Assembly (NCBI RefSeq): GCF_004923295.1 | Contig: NZ_CP039638.1 | Coordinates: forward strand, 62,001-126,000 | Source of the DNA: Azospirillum sp. TSH100 | GTDB taxonomy: Bacteria > Pseudomonadota > Alphaproteobacteria > Azospirillales > Azospirillaceae | DNA: 64,000 nt | Direction: 5' to 3' | Shown here: in pieces, positions 33,454 to 42,229 of the stretch | How positions within the stretch are numbered: the first letter of the stretch is position 1 | Layout of the letters: every line of letters starts with the position of its first letter | Made by a program: the position numbers and the translations under genes | Notes under the pieces: generated by a model | The model's database searches: none | Seen by the model: only the letters and a program-made list of their open reading frames with translations | What the model was told of the DNA's origin: nothing

Positions 33454-34206
33454 TTACATCGCGAGTGGTGCCGCATCGCGCATGGCCCGTTCCCACAAGA
33501 TGGTGCGTTCAAAATGAAAACGCGCTTCGCTCGGCACGTCTTCACCGGTCGAGCGGCCCAGCCACCGTGCCATGGTGCGCAGCATCGCCTTGGCGTCCTG
33601 CCGCTTCTGGTCGAAACGCCCCTGCGGCAGCCAGCTACGGAAAGCGGTCAATTCGGCGGCCTGCAGACCGATATCGCCACCCAGCCGCAGCATCCGCCCA
33701 TAACCGCGCTCTCGGTAGGGCAGTTCTTTGGCGATTGACTCCAATCGAAGGGCGGTTTCCGCGCTCAGCACCCGCTCGGCCACCGCATCGGACAGGGTGC
33801 GGCGGATGTTCACCATCGCCTCCGATAGGGAGGTGTATCCCAGTTCGGCCGGACCGTGGATCACCGCCACCTCGTCGTCATCCTCAAGCCGGCCGTCGCG
33901 GAACGCCTCGAAGATGGCGCCGACACCGATCATGCCGAAGGGATACAGCTCGGCCGCGCGCAGCGCTCCCATGCTGGAGGCACCGAACACCGGAATGCCT
34001 GCATGAATGGCGTAGAGTATTTCCTTGTGCCAGACCGACGGCACACTTTCGAAGAAGCCGTCGATGATGCCGATGGCCGCTGGTTTTTCCGCGCACAGCC
34101 GCAGAACGTCGCCCTGGGCGACCGGCGGCAGATAAGTGGCGTCCAGTTCCAGTGCCGCGTCCTCGCACGGTAGGGTGGGGCCGAGAAAGATATAGACGCC
34201 GCTCAT
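33454..34206 (-). CDS. tfuA: TfuA-like protein
   Basis: 250 residues. Features of the TfuA family: VYIFLGPTLP at the N-terminus, IGIIDGFFESVPSVWHKEILYAIHAGIPVFGASSMGALRAAEL, and the FRDGRLEDDDEVAVIHGP segment. TfuA partners with YcaO enzymes, e.g. in thioamide formation in methyl-coenzyme M reductase and in trifolitoxin biosynthesis. Its start overlaps the ycaO stop by 4 bases, so the two are translationally coupled. Confidence 0.9.
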   Translation of the reverse strand: MSGVYIFLGPTLPCEDAALELDATYLPPVAQGDVLRLCAEKPAAIGIIDGFFESVPSVWHKEILYAIHAGIPVFGASSMGALRAAELYPFGMIGVGAIFEAFRDGRLEDDDEVAVIHGPAELGYTSLSEAMVNIRRTLSDAVAERVLSAETALRLESIAKELPYRERGYGRMLRLGGDIGLQAAELTAFRSWLPQGRFDQKRQDAKAMLRTMARWLGRSTGEDVPSEARFHFERTILWERAMRDAAPLAM

Positions 34207-35474
34207 GCCGCCTTCTCCATGGCTTGGCTGCAGAGCACGCGCTGTCCGCGTTCGCCCAGCAGGTAATCGGGGGATTCGTCGCTACCTTCCAGTCCCGGAA
34301 CGACGACACGGACGACGGGGATACCGAACTCGGGTTTGGTCAGGTCGACCGCCACCGCCTCTTCGATGCCGACGGCGCGCAGCCGGTCGAGCTGATGGGC
34401 GAGGTCGGCCTCAATGGTGGGGGCGGCGCTGGTCGGGCAGTAACGGAAGCAACGCTTGCCTGAACCCTCGACGATCATAGCCTTCCAGCGGGCGTGGTGG
34501 GCGGGGTCGAGGTGGCGCTCATACTCGGCACGGGGCATGTCGTCGCGGGCGCCAGCGATGAAGGTCAGACGGCTCTGCGCCGCTTCGGTCAGCGCGCGGG
34601 ACAGGGCGATCTCGCGAGCCACATGGCAGCCCATGCCGCTGGCCGGGCGGATAGAGTGCTGGGGCAGGTCCTCACGATCGACGATGCGGCAGAGGAAGGC
34701 GGGCAGGCCGACGTCGCTGGTGGTCTCCCACACCCCGACGGCGACGCCAGCGGCCTCGAAGCGGTCGATCAGCGAGCGGCAGACCGGATCGTCTATGCTG
34801 TCGAGGTCGATGCGGGTAGCCGCCTGGACTGCGGAATCCTGCAGGTGCCACAGGGTGGTCGCGTCACGCTCCACCAGTTCGGTGATCGCGTGACTGATCG
34901 CTTCGACCTTGTGGTTACCCGACGCCAATCCGTTGGAACCGGCCAGGAAAGCGCCGTGGCCGGGAGCCATCGGCACGGTGAAATTCAGGTGGACCATCTC
35001 GAAAGGGACCCATTTGGGGCCGCCGTTCAGCAGATCCTGGCCCTCGATCCACAGGATGGGGCTGTGAGGGTTGAAGCTTCCGGTCGACAACCGGGGCAGG
35101 CGGTCGACGTCCACCACCGGGTGGGTCCAGCGCAGCTCCTCGAAGCTGGCGAACTTCAACGGCAGGGTAATGCGTTCGGCGTGGTAGCTCTCGATCGACT
35201 CCATGACCCCCGACGCCTTGGCGGCGACGAGTGTCACCCCCTTGCCCTGCGACACCGAGACGGAACGCGAGTTCGGCCGCGTCACCATCACCACCGGAAC
35301 GCCGACGGCATCCAGTCCGGTGACGTTTGCAACCCGGGTGATCCCCATGATCGGCAGGAACGGGGCAACCCGAGCCAGGGTCTGTTCGGGAGCCATGACC
35401 CGGTGGGTGCCGACCGTGTGGGCCTTCACCGCATCCGAAACGGAGGCTTTGACATCGAGCAGATCGAAGGGCAT
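34203..35474 (-). CDS. YcaO-domain cyclodehydratase/thioamide-forming enzyme
   Basis: 423 residues. YcaO enzymes activate backbone amides of a peptide with ATP to form azolines or thioamides. Conserved ATP/Mg-binding elements: SQGKGVTLVAAKASGVMESIESYHAE (about 75-100) and GLASGNHKVEAISHAITELVERDATTLWH (about 180-208). The C-terminus (SQAMEKAA) lacks the PxPxP ending common in azoline-forming members. It is coupled to TfuA, which favours thioamidation. No ThiF-like partner protein, dehydrogenase, peptidase or exporter is present nearby. Confidence 0.9.
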   Translation of the reverse strand: MPFDLLDVKASVSDAVKAHTVGTHRVMAPEQTLARVAPFLPIMGITRVANVTGLDAVGVPVVMVTRPNSRSVSVSQGKGVTLVAAKASGVMESIESYHAERITLPLKFASFEELRWTHPVVDVDRLPRLSTGSFNPHSPILWIEGQDLLNGGPKWVPFEMVHLNFTVPMAPGHGAFLAGSNGLASGNHKVEAISHAITELVERDATTLWHLQDSAVQAATRIDLDSIDDPVCRSLIDRFEAAGVAVGVWETTSDVGLPAFLCRIVDREDLPQHSIRPASGMGCHVAREIALSRALTEAAQSRLTFIAGARDDMPRAEYERHLDPAHHARWKAMIVEGSGKRCFRYCPTSAAPTIEADLAHQLDRLRAVGIEEAVAVDLTKPEFGIPVVRVVVPGLEGSDESPDYLLGERGQRVLCSQAMEKAA

Positions 35475-35540
35475 CGCGATGTGTCCAGGCGAAAGGAGAG
35501 CCGGGAAGAGGAAAATCGAAGGTGCCTCCCGTTCCCGGGT

Positions 35541-35580
35541 CCGTGGCCGGTCAGCGCCTCATTGATGCTGGTGGCCACGG
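35541..35580 (-). promoter_or_regulatory. strong hairpin between candidate peptide gene and ycaO
   Basis: CCGTGGCC (35541-35548) pairs perfectly with GGCCACGG (35573-35580), with an inner CAGC/GCTG pair (35552-35555, 35567-35570). No T-run follows. Such hairpins between precursor and enzyme genes often lower enzyme expression or protect the precursor mRNA. Confidence 0.55.
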
Positions 35581-35607
35581 TCCGAAGAACCGGAACCGGG
35601 ATCCCGA

Positions 35608-35805
35608 TCAGGCGCCCGGGGTGATGCTGTAACGGCCGGCCTCGTGATCGGCGGCGTCGAAGGTGCTGCGGTCGCCGGAGCGGACGAGATTGCGCGTCGT
35701 CGAGGCCTGAACCTCAGCGATCTCGGTCACTCCCTGAGCGGAAACATTATACAGACGGCCATCGGCGCCACGGACCATCGACGACTGGGACAGATTGAGC
35801 GACAT
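35608..35805 (-). CDS. small protein, candidate YcaO/TfuA substrate peptide
   Basis: 65 residues, with a strong ribosome binding site (AAGGAG, 7 bases before ATG). Begins MSLNLSQSSMVRGADGRLYNVS and ends EAGRYSITPGA. It is rich in Ser/Thr and has no Cys. It is the first gene of the tfuA/ycaO transcription unit and has a CRP-type site upstream. Position, size and strong translation signals fit a RiPP precursor, but no family is recognised and no leader cleavage site is evident. It may instead be a small modified protein that remains in the cell. Confidence 0.6.
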   Translation of the reverse strand: MSLNLSQSSMVRGADGRLYNVSAQGVTEIAEVQASTTRNLVRSGDRSTFDAADHEAGRYSITPGA

Positions 35806-35865
35806 CGTTCGTCTCCTTGGTATGAGGTGATGTGCTCATTTCTTCGAATTCTAACTAACTTGCGC

Positions 35866-35881
35866 TGTGAAGTTTTTCACT
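35866..35881. promoter_or_regulatory. CRP-type binding site in the peptide/RHH divergent promoter
   Basis: TGTGA-agtttt-TCACT differs from the CRP consensus TGTGA-N6-TCACA only at the last base. It is centred about 68 bases upstream of the candidate peptide start, and also lies upstream of the divergent ribbon-helix-helix gene. The Crp homologue encoded at 32666 keeps the residues that read this sequence. Confidence 0.7.
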
Positions 35882-35961
35882 TTGCGAACATTGGTGTTGG
35901 GATAACACGGCACATCAAGCCGGTTGTGTCTGTGACGGCGGCGGTCAAGGAGATCTATGCA

Positions 35962-36249
35962 ATGCTGAACACTGCCAGCACGCGGCGTGAAGATCGGTCC
36001 AGCCATTTATCCGTGCTGATCGACTGGCCCGTCATGTCGGTTCGTGTCGTTCCGGTCGGAAGTGGCCAAAGACGCGTGCGGCTTGAAAATGCAGTGTGGG
36101 ACGGTCTGGATGCAATCGCCCAGTCTGAGGGGCTGTTGACCAAGCAACTCTGCGCAAAGCTGGATGCTCGTCGTTCCGAAAGCGTGGCGCTGAGTAGTGA
36201 AATCCGCAGTTTTGTGTTGGATTATTTCCGAGGAAGAGACAAAATATGA
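35962..36249 (+). CDS. ribbon-helix-helix protein (RHH_4 type), copy 2
   Basis: 95 residues. RRVRLENAVWDGLDAIAQSEGLLTKQLCAKLDARRSE, then SSEIRSFVLDYFRG, matches the same RHH_4 pattern as the protein at 32178. The ATG is chosen because AAGGAG lies 8 bases upstream; the frame continues upstream but runs through the promoter of the peptide gene. Transcribed divergently from the candidate peptide gene, so probably a regulator of it. It converges with the cyclase gene. Confidence 0.7.
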   Translation: MLNTASTRREDRSSHLSVLIDWPVMSVRVVPVGSGQRRVRLENAVWDGLDAIAQSEGLLTKQLCAKLDARRSESVALSSEIRSFVLDYFRGRDKI

Positions 36250-36269
36250 AATTTCCCCAAAATCAATTA

Positions 36270-39200
36270 TTATTGGGCAGATATTCTTGATCTTTTCGTG
36301 TGCATGATACCTTCGCTCTGAGTGCTGAAAGACGTCAGCAGTTTTCCGGCATTCGCCACCAATGACGTCTGAGAGGTATTGCGGGCAATCTCCAGCCCGT
36401 TTCGGGCGGCCTGAATGGCTTCTTCCAGCTTTCCAGTGTTAGCAAGCGCCTGAGCATACCAGATCATAACCTGGGGAACGCGCCCAAGTGGGTGAAGCCG
36501 CCCATGGCCACCGCCTTGCTGGTGGAAAAGCGCAAAGCTGCGATCGAACATCGCGAAGCCGGACTCCCGATTTCCTGTCAGGACCGAAGCATATCCGATG
36601 CCACCCATGACCAGCGGCAGCAGAAGCGGCGCATGTATGGCGTGTCCAATGGACAGTGCCGCCTCGAATGCGGGAATGCTGTCTTTTAAATGTCCGCAGA
36701 TGATATGCGTCCATCCCAGATGCGTTAGGGCAAACAATCTTGAGAAGAGGTGATTGCTGTCCTCGGCGATCCCGACCGATCGGCGACCAGCCTCCACTGC
36801 CTCTTCTGCCCGTCCCAATTGGGCAAGGCAGCGTGCTGCGATGCTGCCCATATGCACCTGCGCGACTGTTGCCAATCCGTAGCGGTCGTATGGGCGGGAC
36901 GTGGTGAGCATGCCGGAGCCATTCTCGAATGTTTCCAGAGCGTCGACGAAGAGCCCCTTGTCCGTTTGCAGACCGCCCAACCGGAACAGAAGCTGGACCC
37001 GGGTGCGGCGGTCGTCCTGGTCGTCCAGTGCGGACAGGCCGTCCTGGCAGAGTGCCAGCCCCTGATTGAGATCGCCGAAAGTCCACAGGAACGACGCCAG
37101 CATTGAGCAGGCACGGGCGTAACGGATGCGGTCACCGGATTCCCGGGCCATGGCGATGGCCCGCTGCAGATGGTCGTCCACACCCATCGACCCGCGCGGC
37201 AGCAGGGATCGCGGAAGTGCGATCAGCAGATCGATCTGACGCGCTGTATTCCTCGGATGGTCGGGCAGATGCCGCACCGCGGCGAGAGCGTTGGCGTAAT
37301 GCCGGCTGGAATCCTCCAATTTAGAGCGACTTTCTGCCCTTTCACCGGCACGCCGGCCAAACAGATGTGCGGCCGGCCAGTTCTCAGCCATGAAGGCATG
37401 ATGTGCCAGCAGGTCCAAGCGGTTGGGCAGATCGTGATCGCGGCGGTGGCGCAGCGCCTCCAGCACGCGGGCATGCAGCGCCCGGCGATCGGATTTGGTC
37501 AGGGTGGCGTAGGCAACCTCCTGGATCAGCGCGTGCTTGAAGGAGTATTCCAGGTTGGGCAGCAGACGGGTGCGCAGCACGAAGCCGGCGCGTTCCAGAT
37601 AAGCCAGGGAGTCGGACAGGATCGGCGTGACCAGCCCGGTCAGTGCATGGAGCAGCCCGACGTCGAAGGTGGTGCCGATCACGGCGGCATTCATCAGCAG
37701 TCGGCGCCGTTCAAGCGTCATCATGTCCATGCGTTCGGCGAGCAGGGCGTGCAGCGTGCGCGGCAGCTTATGGACCACCAGCGGGTCGACAAGCCGGTAA
37801 GCGCCCGGCGTGCCTTCAATGGCGTTCGACGCCTCCAGCGTGCGCAGCACCTCTTCCAGATAGAGTGGAACGCCTTGGCACCGGCTGGCGACCTGGGTCT
37901 TCAATTCCACGAGCGACCAGTCCGGGCCGAGCCAATGGGCCAAAAAGCGCTGGACCTGATCCGGCGACAGCATTCCCAGATCGATGTGTCGCCCGCCTGG
38001 ACGGCCTTTCCAACCCCGTTCCTCCGACTCCGGCCCCAGTGGGGGCGGACGCCGGGTGGCGAGCAGCAGCAGGCGGGCTTCCGAACCCGGCAATGCCTCC
38101 GCCAGCCGGTCCAGCAACCGCACCATGACCGGGCGGGCCCAATGGGCATCCTCGACCAAGACCAGCAGCGGCCGGCCTACCGCACCGCTTGCCTCTTCGA
38201 TCGTCGTCTCGCATCTCGTGGCGTTTCCGCTGCCGGCTTCGGACGGGGTCGCCAATTCGAGCGTCGCCCCCACCAAGCCCTCAATGCCCAACGACAGACG
38301 TTGCGCCGCGTCCAGACCGCTCCACAGCGGGTCTATTCCAGGCCGGCCGAACAGCGCACGTACGGCATCGCCTGCCAGTGAACCAGACCGGCGGCGCGCT
38401 GCCTCACAGACCCAGCTGATGCCTTCCTCGCAGGCGCAACCGGCCACCTGTTCGGCCAAGCTCAACGCCACCGCCTCGAGGTCGTCGGGATCAGCCAGCC
38501 GGCGGATCGGCATCTGCGGCCATTGCAGCAACGTCCAGCGTCGGCTGCGCGGGTCGCGCAGAAATTCGCCGACGAGGCGGGACTTGCCGATCCCGGCGTC
38601 ACCCTGCAGCAGAAGCTGGGCGGGTGCTCCGGCTTCCACTGAGTCGGCGATGGCGAAGAGGGTCGCCACCTCCTGCTCCCGGCCGACATAATGGGCATCG
38701 GTGGCGGATAGCAGATCGGTGGCGGTTCGGCGGACCGCACGGGCCCCGTCGAGCAGGAAGGCCGGCATTGGCTCCACCTCGTCGGACAGCCGCAGGCTTC
38801 CCATCGGGCGCACCGCCACGCCGACCGGGATGAGGTCCAGCGTGTCCCGGCTGAGCTGCGCGGTGTCGGAAGCCGCACGCTGTTGCAGCTTGGCGGCCAT
38901 ATGGACGCATTCACCGACCGCGCGATAATCGGTCCACAGGCCGTTGCTCACCACATGGGCGACGACATCGCCCGAACTGATGCCGATGCGGATTTGGAAG
39001 AGCGGCCGCCCCTGTTCGTCGCGGGTGGCGCTGAGGATGTCCTGTGCGGCGAGACAGGCACGCAGCGCATGGTCCTCCTTGGCGCCCGGGGCGCCGAAGG
39101 TTGCCAGGAAACCGTCGCCCAGCATTTGGGTGACAGTGCCTTCGAAGCGCGGCACCGCCTCCGTCACACGATTCAGGATCGAGAGGAGCAGGTCGTCCGC

Positions 39201-39362
39201 GTCCTCCGGATCACGGCCTGCCACCATGGCGGAGGAGCGGACGATGTCGACGAACATCGCCGTGACCACCTTGCGTTCGCGCGGCTTATCGCCCGGCAGG
39301 CGAGATGCCTCCTGCCAGGGACGGCCTTCGTCCGTCGCTGCGCCCAACATGGTGTCCGCCAC
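36270..39362 (-). CDS. class III adenylate/guanylate cyclase with ATPase and TPR-like domains
   Basis: 1030 residues. Cyclase domain at about 28-200: metal-binding Asp in AMFVDIVRSS and in QMLGDGFLATFGAP. The transition-state pair reads VGECVHMAAKLQQ, with His in place of Asn (common in this cyclase-ATPase subgroup) and Lys in place of Arg (unusual), so activity is uncertain. AAA-type ATPase at about 225-600: Walker A GDAGIGKSRL, Walker B LLVLVEDAHW. The C-terminal part (about 640-1010) looks like a TPR helical array. Cyclase fusions of this sort have been noted near YcaO (TOMM) clusters. Probable source of the nucleotide for the Crp homologue. Confidence 0.85.
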   Translation of the reverse strand: MADTMLGAATDEGRPWQEASRLPGDKPRERKVVTAMFVDIVRSSAMVAGRDPEDADDLLLSILNRVTEAVPRFEGTVTQMLGDGFLATFGAPGAKEDHALRACLAAQDILSATRDEQGRPLFQIRIGISSGDVVAHVVSNGLWTDYRAVGECVHMAAKLQQRAASDTAQLSRDTLDLIPVGVAVRPMGSLRLSDEVEPMPAFLLDGARAVRRTATDLLSATDAHYVGREQEVATLFAIADSVEAGAPAQLLLQGDAGIGKSRLVGEFLRDPRSRRWTLLQWPQMPIRRLADPDDLEAVALSLAEQVAGCACEEGISWVCEAARRRSGSLAGDAVRALFGRPGIDPLWSGLDAAQRLSLGIEGLVGATLELATPSEAGSGNATRCETTIEEASGAVGRPLLVLVEDAHWARPVMVRLLDRLAEALPGSEARLLLLATRRPPPLGPESEERGWKGRPGGRHIDLGMLSPDQVQRFLAHWLGPDWSLVELKTQVASRCQGVPLYLEEVLRTLEASNAIEGTPGAYRLVDPLVVHKLPRTLHALLAERMDMMTLERRRLLMNAAVIGTTFDVGLLHALTGLVTPILSDSLAYLERAGFVLRTRLLPNLEYSFKHALIQEVAYATLTKSDRRALHARVLEALRHRRDHDLPNRLDLLAHHAFMAENWPAAHLFGRRAGERAESRSKLEDSSRHYANALAAVRHLPDHPRNTARQIDLLIALPRSLLPRGSMGVDDHLQRAIAMARESGDRIRYARACSMLASFLWTFGDLNQGLALCQDGLSALDDQDDRRTRVQLLFRLGGLQTDKGLFVDALETFENGSGMLTTSRPYDRYGLATVAQVHMGSIAARCLAQLGRAEEAVEAGRRSVGIAEDSNHLFSRLFALTHLGWTHIICGHLKDSIPAFEAALSIGHAIHAPLLLPLVMGGIGYASVLTGNRESGFAMFDRSFALFHQQGGGHGRLHPLGRVPQVMIWYAQALANTGKLEEAIQAARNGLEIARNTSQTSLVANAGKLLTSFSTQSEGIMHTKRSRISAQ

Positions 39363-39415
39363 GTCCGCCCCCCTCGCGGAATTCGCGTTGGCATATTAGA
39401 GCATGCATTTCGAAT

Positions 39416-39426
39416 TTTGCGAACAT
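39416..39426. promoter_or_regulatory. 11-mer shared with the candidate peptide promoter
   Basis: TTTGCGAACAT occurs here, 54 bases before the cyclase start, and again at 35881-35891, 76 bases before the candidate peptide start, in the same orientation relative to both genes. It could be a shared regulator site. Confidence 0.35.
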
Positions 39427-39492
39427 CCGAGCGATACGACACCCGAAGATTTTCGCGCAGGCGGAAACCGACATATCTGTGTATGTAATTTC

Positions 39493-39526
39493 TGGCAAAA
39501 AGAAAGCGCCGCGACTTGCGCGGCGC
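39493..39526 (-). terminator. rho-independent terminator after ilvD
   Basis: Read on the minus strand: a perfect 8-bp GC stem (39519-39526 with 39506-39513), 5-base loop, then TTTCTTTTTG. It ends the ilvD transcript before the cyclase promoter. Confidence 0.85.
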
Positions 39527-39599
39527 CTTGATTGTTACTTGTGATGAATGTCGGTTGTGCCTGACTCGAGTGTTGCCGGCGCTCTTCGATCAACCGCAT

Positions 39600-41465
39600 T
39601 CAGCGGCTGACGGCGATGTTCTCAACTTGGGTCACGTCGCGCACGGCCCCACGGTCGGCGCTGGTGGTCAGGGCGGCATAGGCGCGGAGCGCCGGGGAAA
39701 CCACACGCTCGCGGCTGGCCGGCTTCCAGGCATCGACGCCCTTGGCGTTCATCGCGTCACGACGGCGCCGCATCTCCTGATCATCGACGGCGAGACGGAT
39801 GATGCGGTTGGGGATGTCGATCTCGATGCGGTCGCCGTTCTCCACCAGACCAATGGCGCCGCCCTGCGCCGCTTCCGGCGAGACGTGGCCGATCGACAGC
39901 CCGGAGGTGCCGCCGGAGAAGCGGCCGTCGGTGACCAGGGCGCAGGCCTTGCCCAGCCCCTTCGACTTCAGGTAGCTGGTCGGGTACAGCATCTCCTGCA
40001 TGCCGGGACCGCCACGCGGACCCTCATAACGGATCACGACCACCTCGCCCGCCTTGACAACGTCGCCGAGGATACCGGCGACGGCCTCGTCCTGGCTTTC
40101 AAAAACCCGAGCCGGGCCGGCGAAGACGAGGTTGGAGGCGTCGACGCCCGCCGTCTTCACGATGCAGCCGTTCTCCGCGATGTTGCCGTAGAGCACGGCG
40201 AGGCCACCGTCCTGGCTGAAGGCCTTCTCGGCCTTGCGGATCACGCCCTTCTCGCGGTCGAGGTCCAGTTCCGGCCAGCGGCGTTCCTGGCTGAAGGGCA
40301 CGACGGTTGGGATGCCGCCAGGGGCAGCGCGATAGAGGGTGTGGACGGACTGGTCCTGGGTGCGCATCACGTCCCAGCGGTCCAGCGCCTCGCCCAGCGA
40401 CGGGGCATGCACGGTCGGGGTATCACGGTTCAGCAGGCCGGCGCGGTCCAATTCGCCCAGGATGCCGAAGATGCCGCCGGCCCGGTGCACGTCCTCGATA
40501 TGCACGTCCGAGACGGCGGGAGCGACCTTGCAGACGTTGGGGACGCGGCGCGACAGCCGGTCGATGTCGGCCATGGTGAAGTCGATGCCGCCTTCCTGCG
40601 CAGCCGCCAGGATGTGCAGCACGGTGTTGGTCGAGCCGCCCATGGCGATGTCCAGCGTCATCGCGTTCTCGAACGCTTCCTTGGTAGCGATGCCGCGTGG
40701 CAGTGCGGTGGCGTCCTCCTCCTGATACCAGCGGCGGCAGAGGTCGACTGCGAGGCGACCGGCGGCGAGGAACAGTTCCTTGCGGTCGGCGTGGGTCGCC
40801 AGGATTGTGCCGTTGCCGGGCAGCGACAGCCCGAGCGCCTCGGTCAGGCAGTTCATCGAGTTGGCGGTGAACATGCCGGAGCAGGAGCCGCAGGTCGGGC
40901 AGGACCCGCGTTCCATTTCGGCAGCCTCCTCGTCGGAGACGGTCGGGTCGGCGGCGGCGACCATGGCGTCGATCAGGTCGACCGACTTCACCTTGCCGCG
41001 CCAGTTGACCTTGCCGGCCTCCATCGGGCCGCCGGACACGAAGACCGCCGGGATGTTCAGCCGCATCGCGGCCATCAGCATGCCGGGGGTGATCTTGTCG
41101 CAGTTGGAGATGCAGACCAGCGCGTCGGCGCAGTGGGCGTTCGCCATGTACTCGACGGCGTCGGCGATCAGCTCACGCGAAGGTAGGCTGTACAGCATGC
41201 CGCCATGGCCCATGGCGATGCCGTCGTCCACCGCGATGGTGTTGAACTCCTTCGCCACGCCACCGGCCTTCTCGATCTCGCGGGCCACCAGCTGGCCCAG
41301 ATCCTTCAGGTGGACGTGGCCTGGGACGAACTGGGTGAAGGAGTTGGCGATGGCGATGATCGGTTTGCCGAAATCGCCGTCCTTCATGCCGGTCGCCCGC
41401 CACAGGCCGCGCGCGCCCGCCATGTTGCGGCCGTGGGTGGAGGTGCGGGAACGGTAGTGCGGCAT
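39600..41465 (-). CDS. ilvD: dihydroxy-acid dehydratase
   Basis: About 621 residues. It converts 2,3-dihydroxy-acids to 2-oxoacids in branched-chain amino acid synthesis, using an iron-sulfur cluster. Features: [16 protein letters not shown] start, [13 protein letters not shown], and [22 protein letters not shown] (cluster cysteines), as in the E. coli type. The start [15 protein letters not shown] (41463-41465) is the family norm, with GAGGA upstream; a longer frame to 41531 is not needed. Confidence 0.95.
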   Translation of the reverse strand: MPHYRSRTSTHGRNMAGARGLWRATGMKDGDFGKPIIAIANSFTQFVPGHVHLKDLGQLVAREIEKAGGVAKEFNTIAVDDGIAMGHGGMLYSLPSRELIADAVEYMANAHCADALVCISNCDKITPGMLMAAMRLNIPAVFVSGGPMEAGKVNWRGKVKSVDLIDAMVAAADPTVSDEEAAEMERGSCPTCGSCSGMFTANSMNCLTEALGLSLPGNGTILATHADRKELFLAAGRLAVDLCRRWYQEEDATALPRGIATKEAFENAMTLDIAMGGSTNTVLHILAAAQEGGIDFTMADIDRLSRRVPNVCKVAPAVSDVHIEDVHRAGGIFGILGELDRAGLLNRDTPTVHAPSLGEALDRWDVMRTQDQSVHTLYRAAPGGIPTVVPFSQERRWPELDLDREKGVIRKAEKAFSQDGGLAVLYGNIAENGCIVKTAGVDASNLVFAGPARVFESQDEAVAGILGDVVKAGEVVVIRYEGPRGGPGMQEMLYPTSYLKSKGLGKACALVTDGRFSGGTSGLSIGHVSPEAAQGGAIGLVENGDRIEIDIPNRIIRLAVDDQEMRRRRDAMNAKGVDAWKPASRERVVSPALRAYAALTTSADRGAVRDVTQVENIAVSR

Positions 41466-41636
41466 GGATCGGTCCTCAGCTGGTCGATTTGGGCGAATTG
41501 GCGAAAGGAATGGAACGAAACGGGTGGGCACCTTAGCAATCTCCTGTCGCGCACGCCAGAGGCGCGATCCTGTCTCAGGCGCCGGAGGCGCGACATCGGC
41601 GTGGCCCTGCCATGCACGCCGTGAGGATTGCCGAAG

Positions 41637-41680
41637 ATAAGCAGACTTATTATTTTTGGTAAACTGATAAGTAAGCTTAT
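41637..41680. promoter_or_regulatory. pair of MarR-type operators
   Basis: Two copies of ATAAG-N4-CTTAT (41637-41650 and 41667-41680), 30 bases apart (about three helical turns), directly before the marR start. They suit autoregulation of the marR-emrAB locus. Confidence 0.7.
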
Positions 41681-41689
41681 GATCTGCCG

Positions 41690-42196
41690 ATGCCCTCTTC
41701 TATGGACCCTCGATCCGTAAATCCCTATTCGATGAGCCTGGGGGCTGTTCTGACCGATACGGCGCGCATGATGCGCGTCCGCTTCGACCAGCGCGCCCGC
41801 CATCTTGGTCTGACCCGCGCACAATGGTCGGTAATCGCCACGCTGGCCCGCAACGAGGGGATCAAGCAGGCGACGTTGGCCGATTTGCTGGAGATCGAAC
41901 CGATCACGCTGTGCCGACAGATCGACCGCATGGAAGAAGGCGGATGGCTCGAACGTCGCACTGATCCGACCGATCGACGGGCCCGGTTGCCACACTTGAC
42001 ACCGAAGGCGCATGCGGTGCTTGAGCAGGGTCGGGCGCTTGCCTCCGACATCTATGCGGAGGCACTGGCCGGCCTTCCGCCGGATGCCGAAGCCAAGCTG
42101 GTCGAGATGTTGTCCCACATGCGCGCCAACCTGTCCGACCGTCGCGCCGATCCGTCCGGGACGATCACTGCCGAGAAGATCGCCGCCAAAGCCTGA
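41690..42196 (+). CDS. MarR family transcriptional regulator
   Basis: 168 residues. Winged helix with [64 protein letters not shown] (about 42-105); the wing DPTDRRAR is typical. First gene of a marR-emrA-emrB cluster, with two palindromic operators upstream. Likely represses the efflux pump and responds to an aromatic compound. Confidence 0.9.
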   Translation: MPSSMDPRSVNPYSMSLGAVLTDTARMMRVRFDQRARHLGLTRAQWSVIATLARNEGIKQATLADLLEIEPITLCRQIDRMEEGGWLERRTDPTDRRARLPHLTPKAHAVLEQGRALASDIYAEALAGLPPDAEAKLVEMLSHMRANLSDRRADPSGTITAEKIAAKA

Positions 42197-42229
42197 CGCA
42201 CCCGTCTTTTCCTTCGGGATCCGACCGCA

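Noticed and set aside
39540-39555. Second CRP site before the cyclase gene
   Set aside because: Only the TGTGA half matches; the partner half is TCGGT, and it lies beyond the ilvD terminator.
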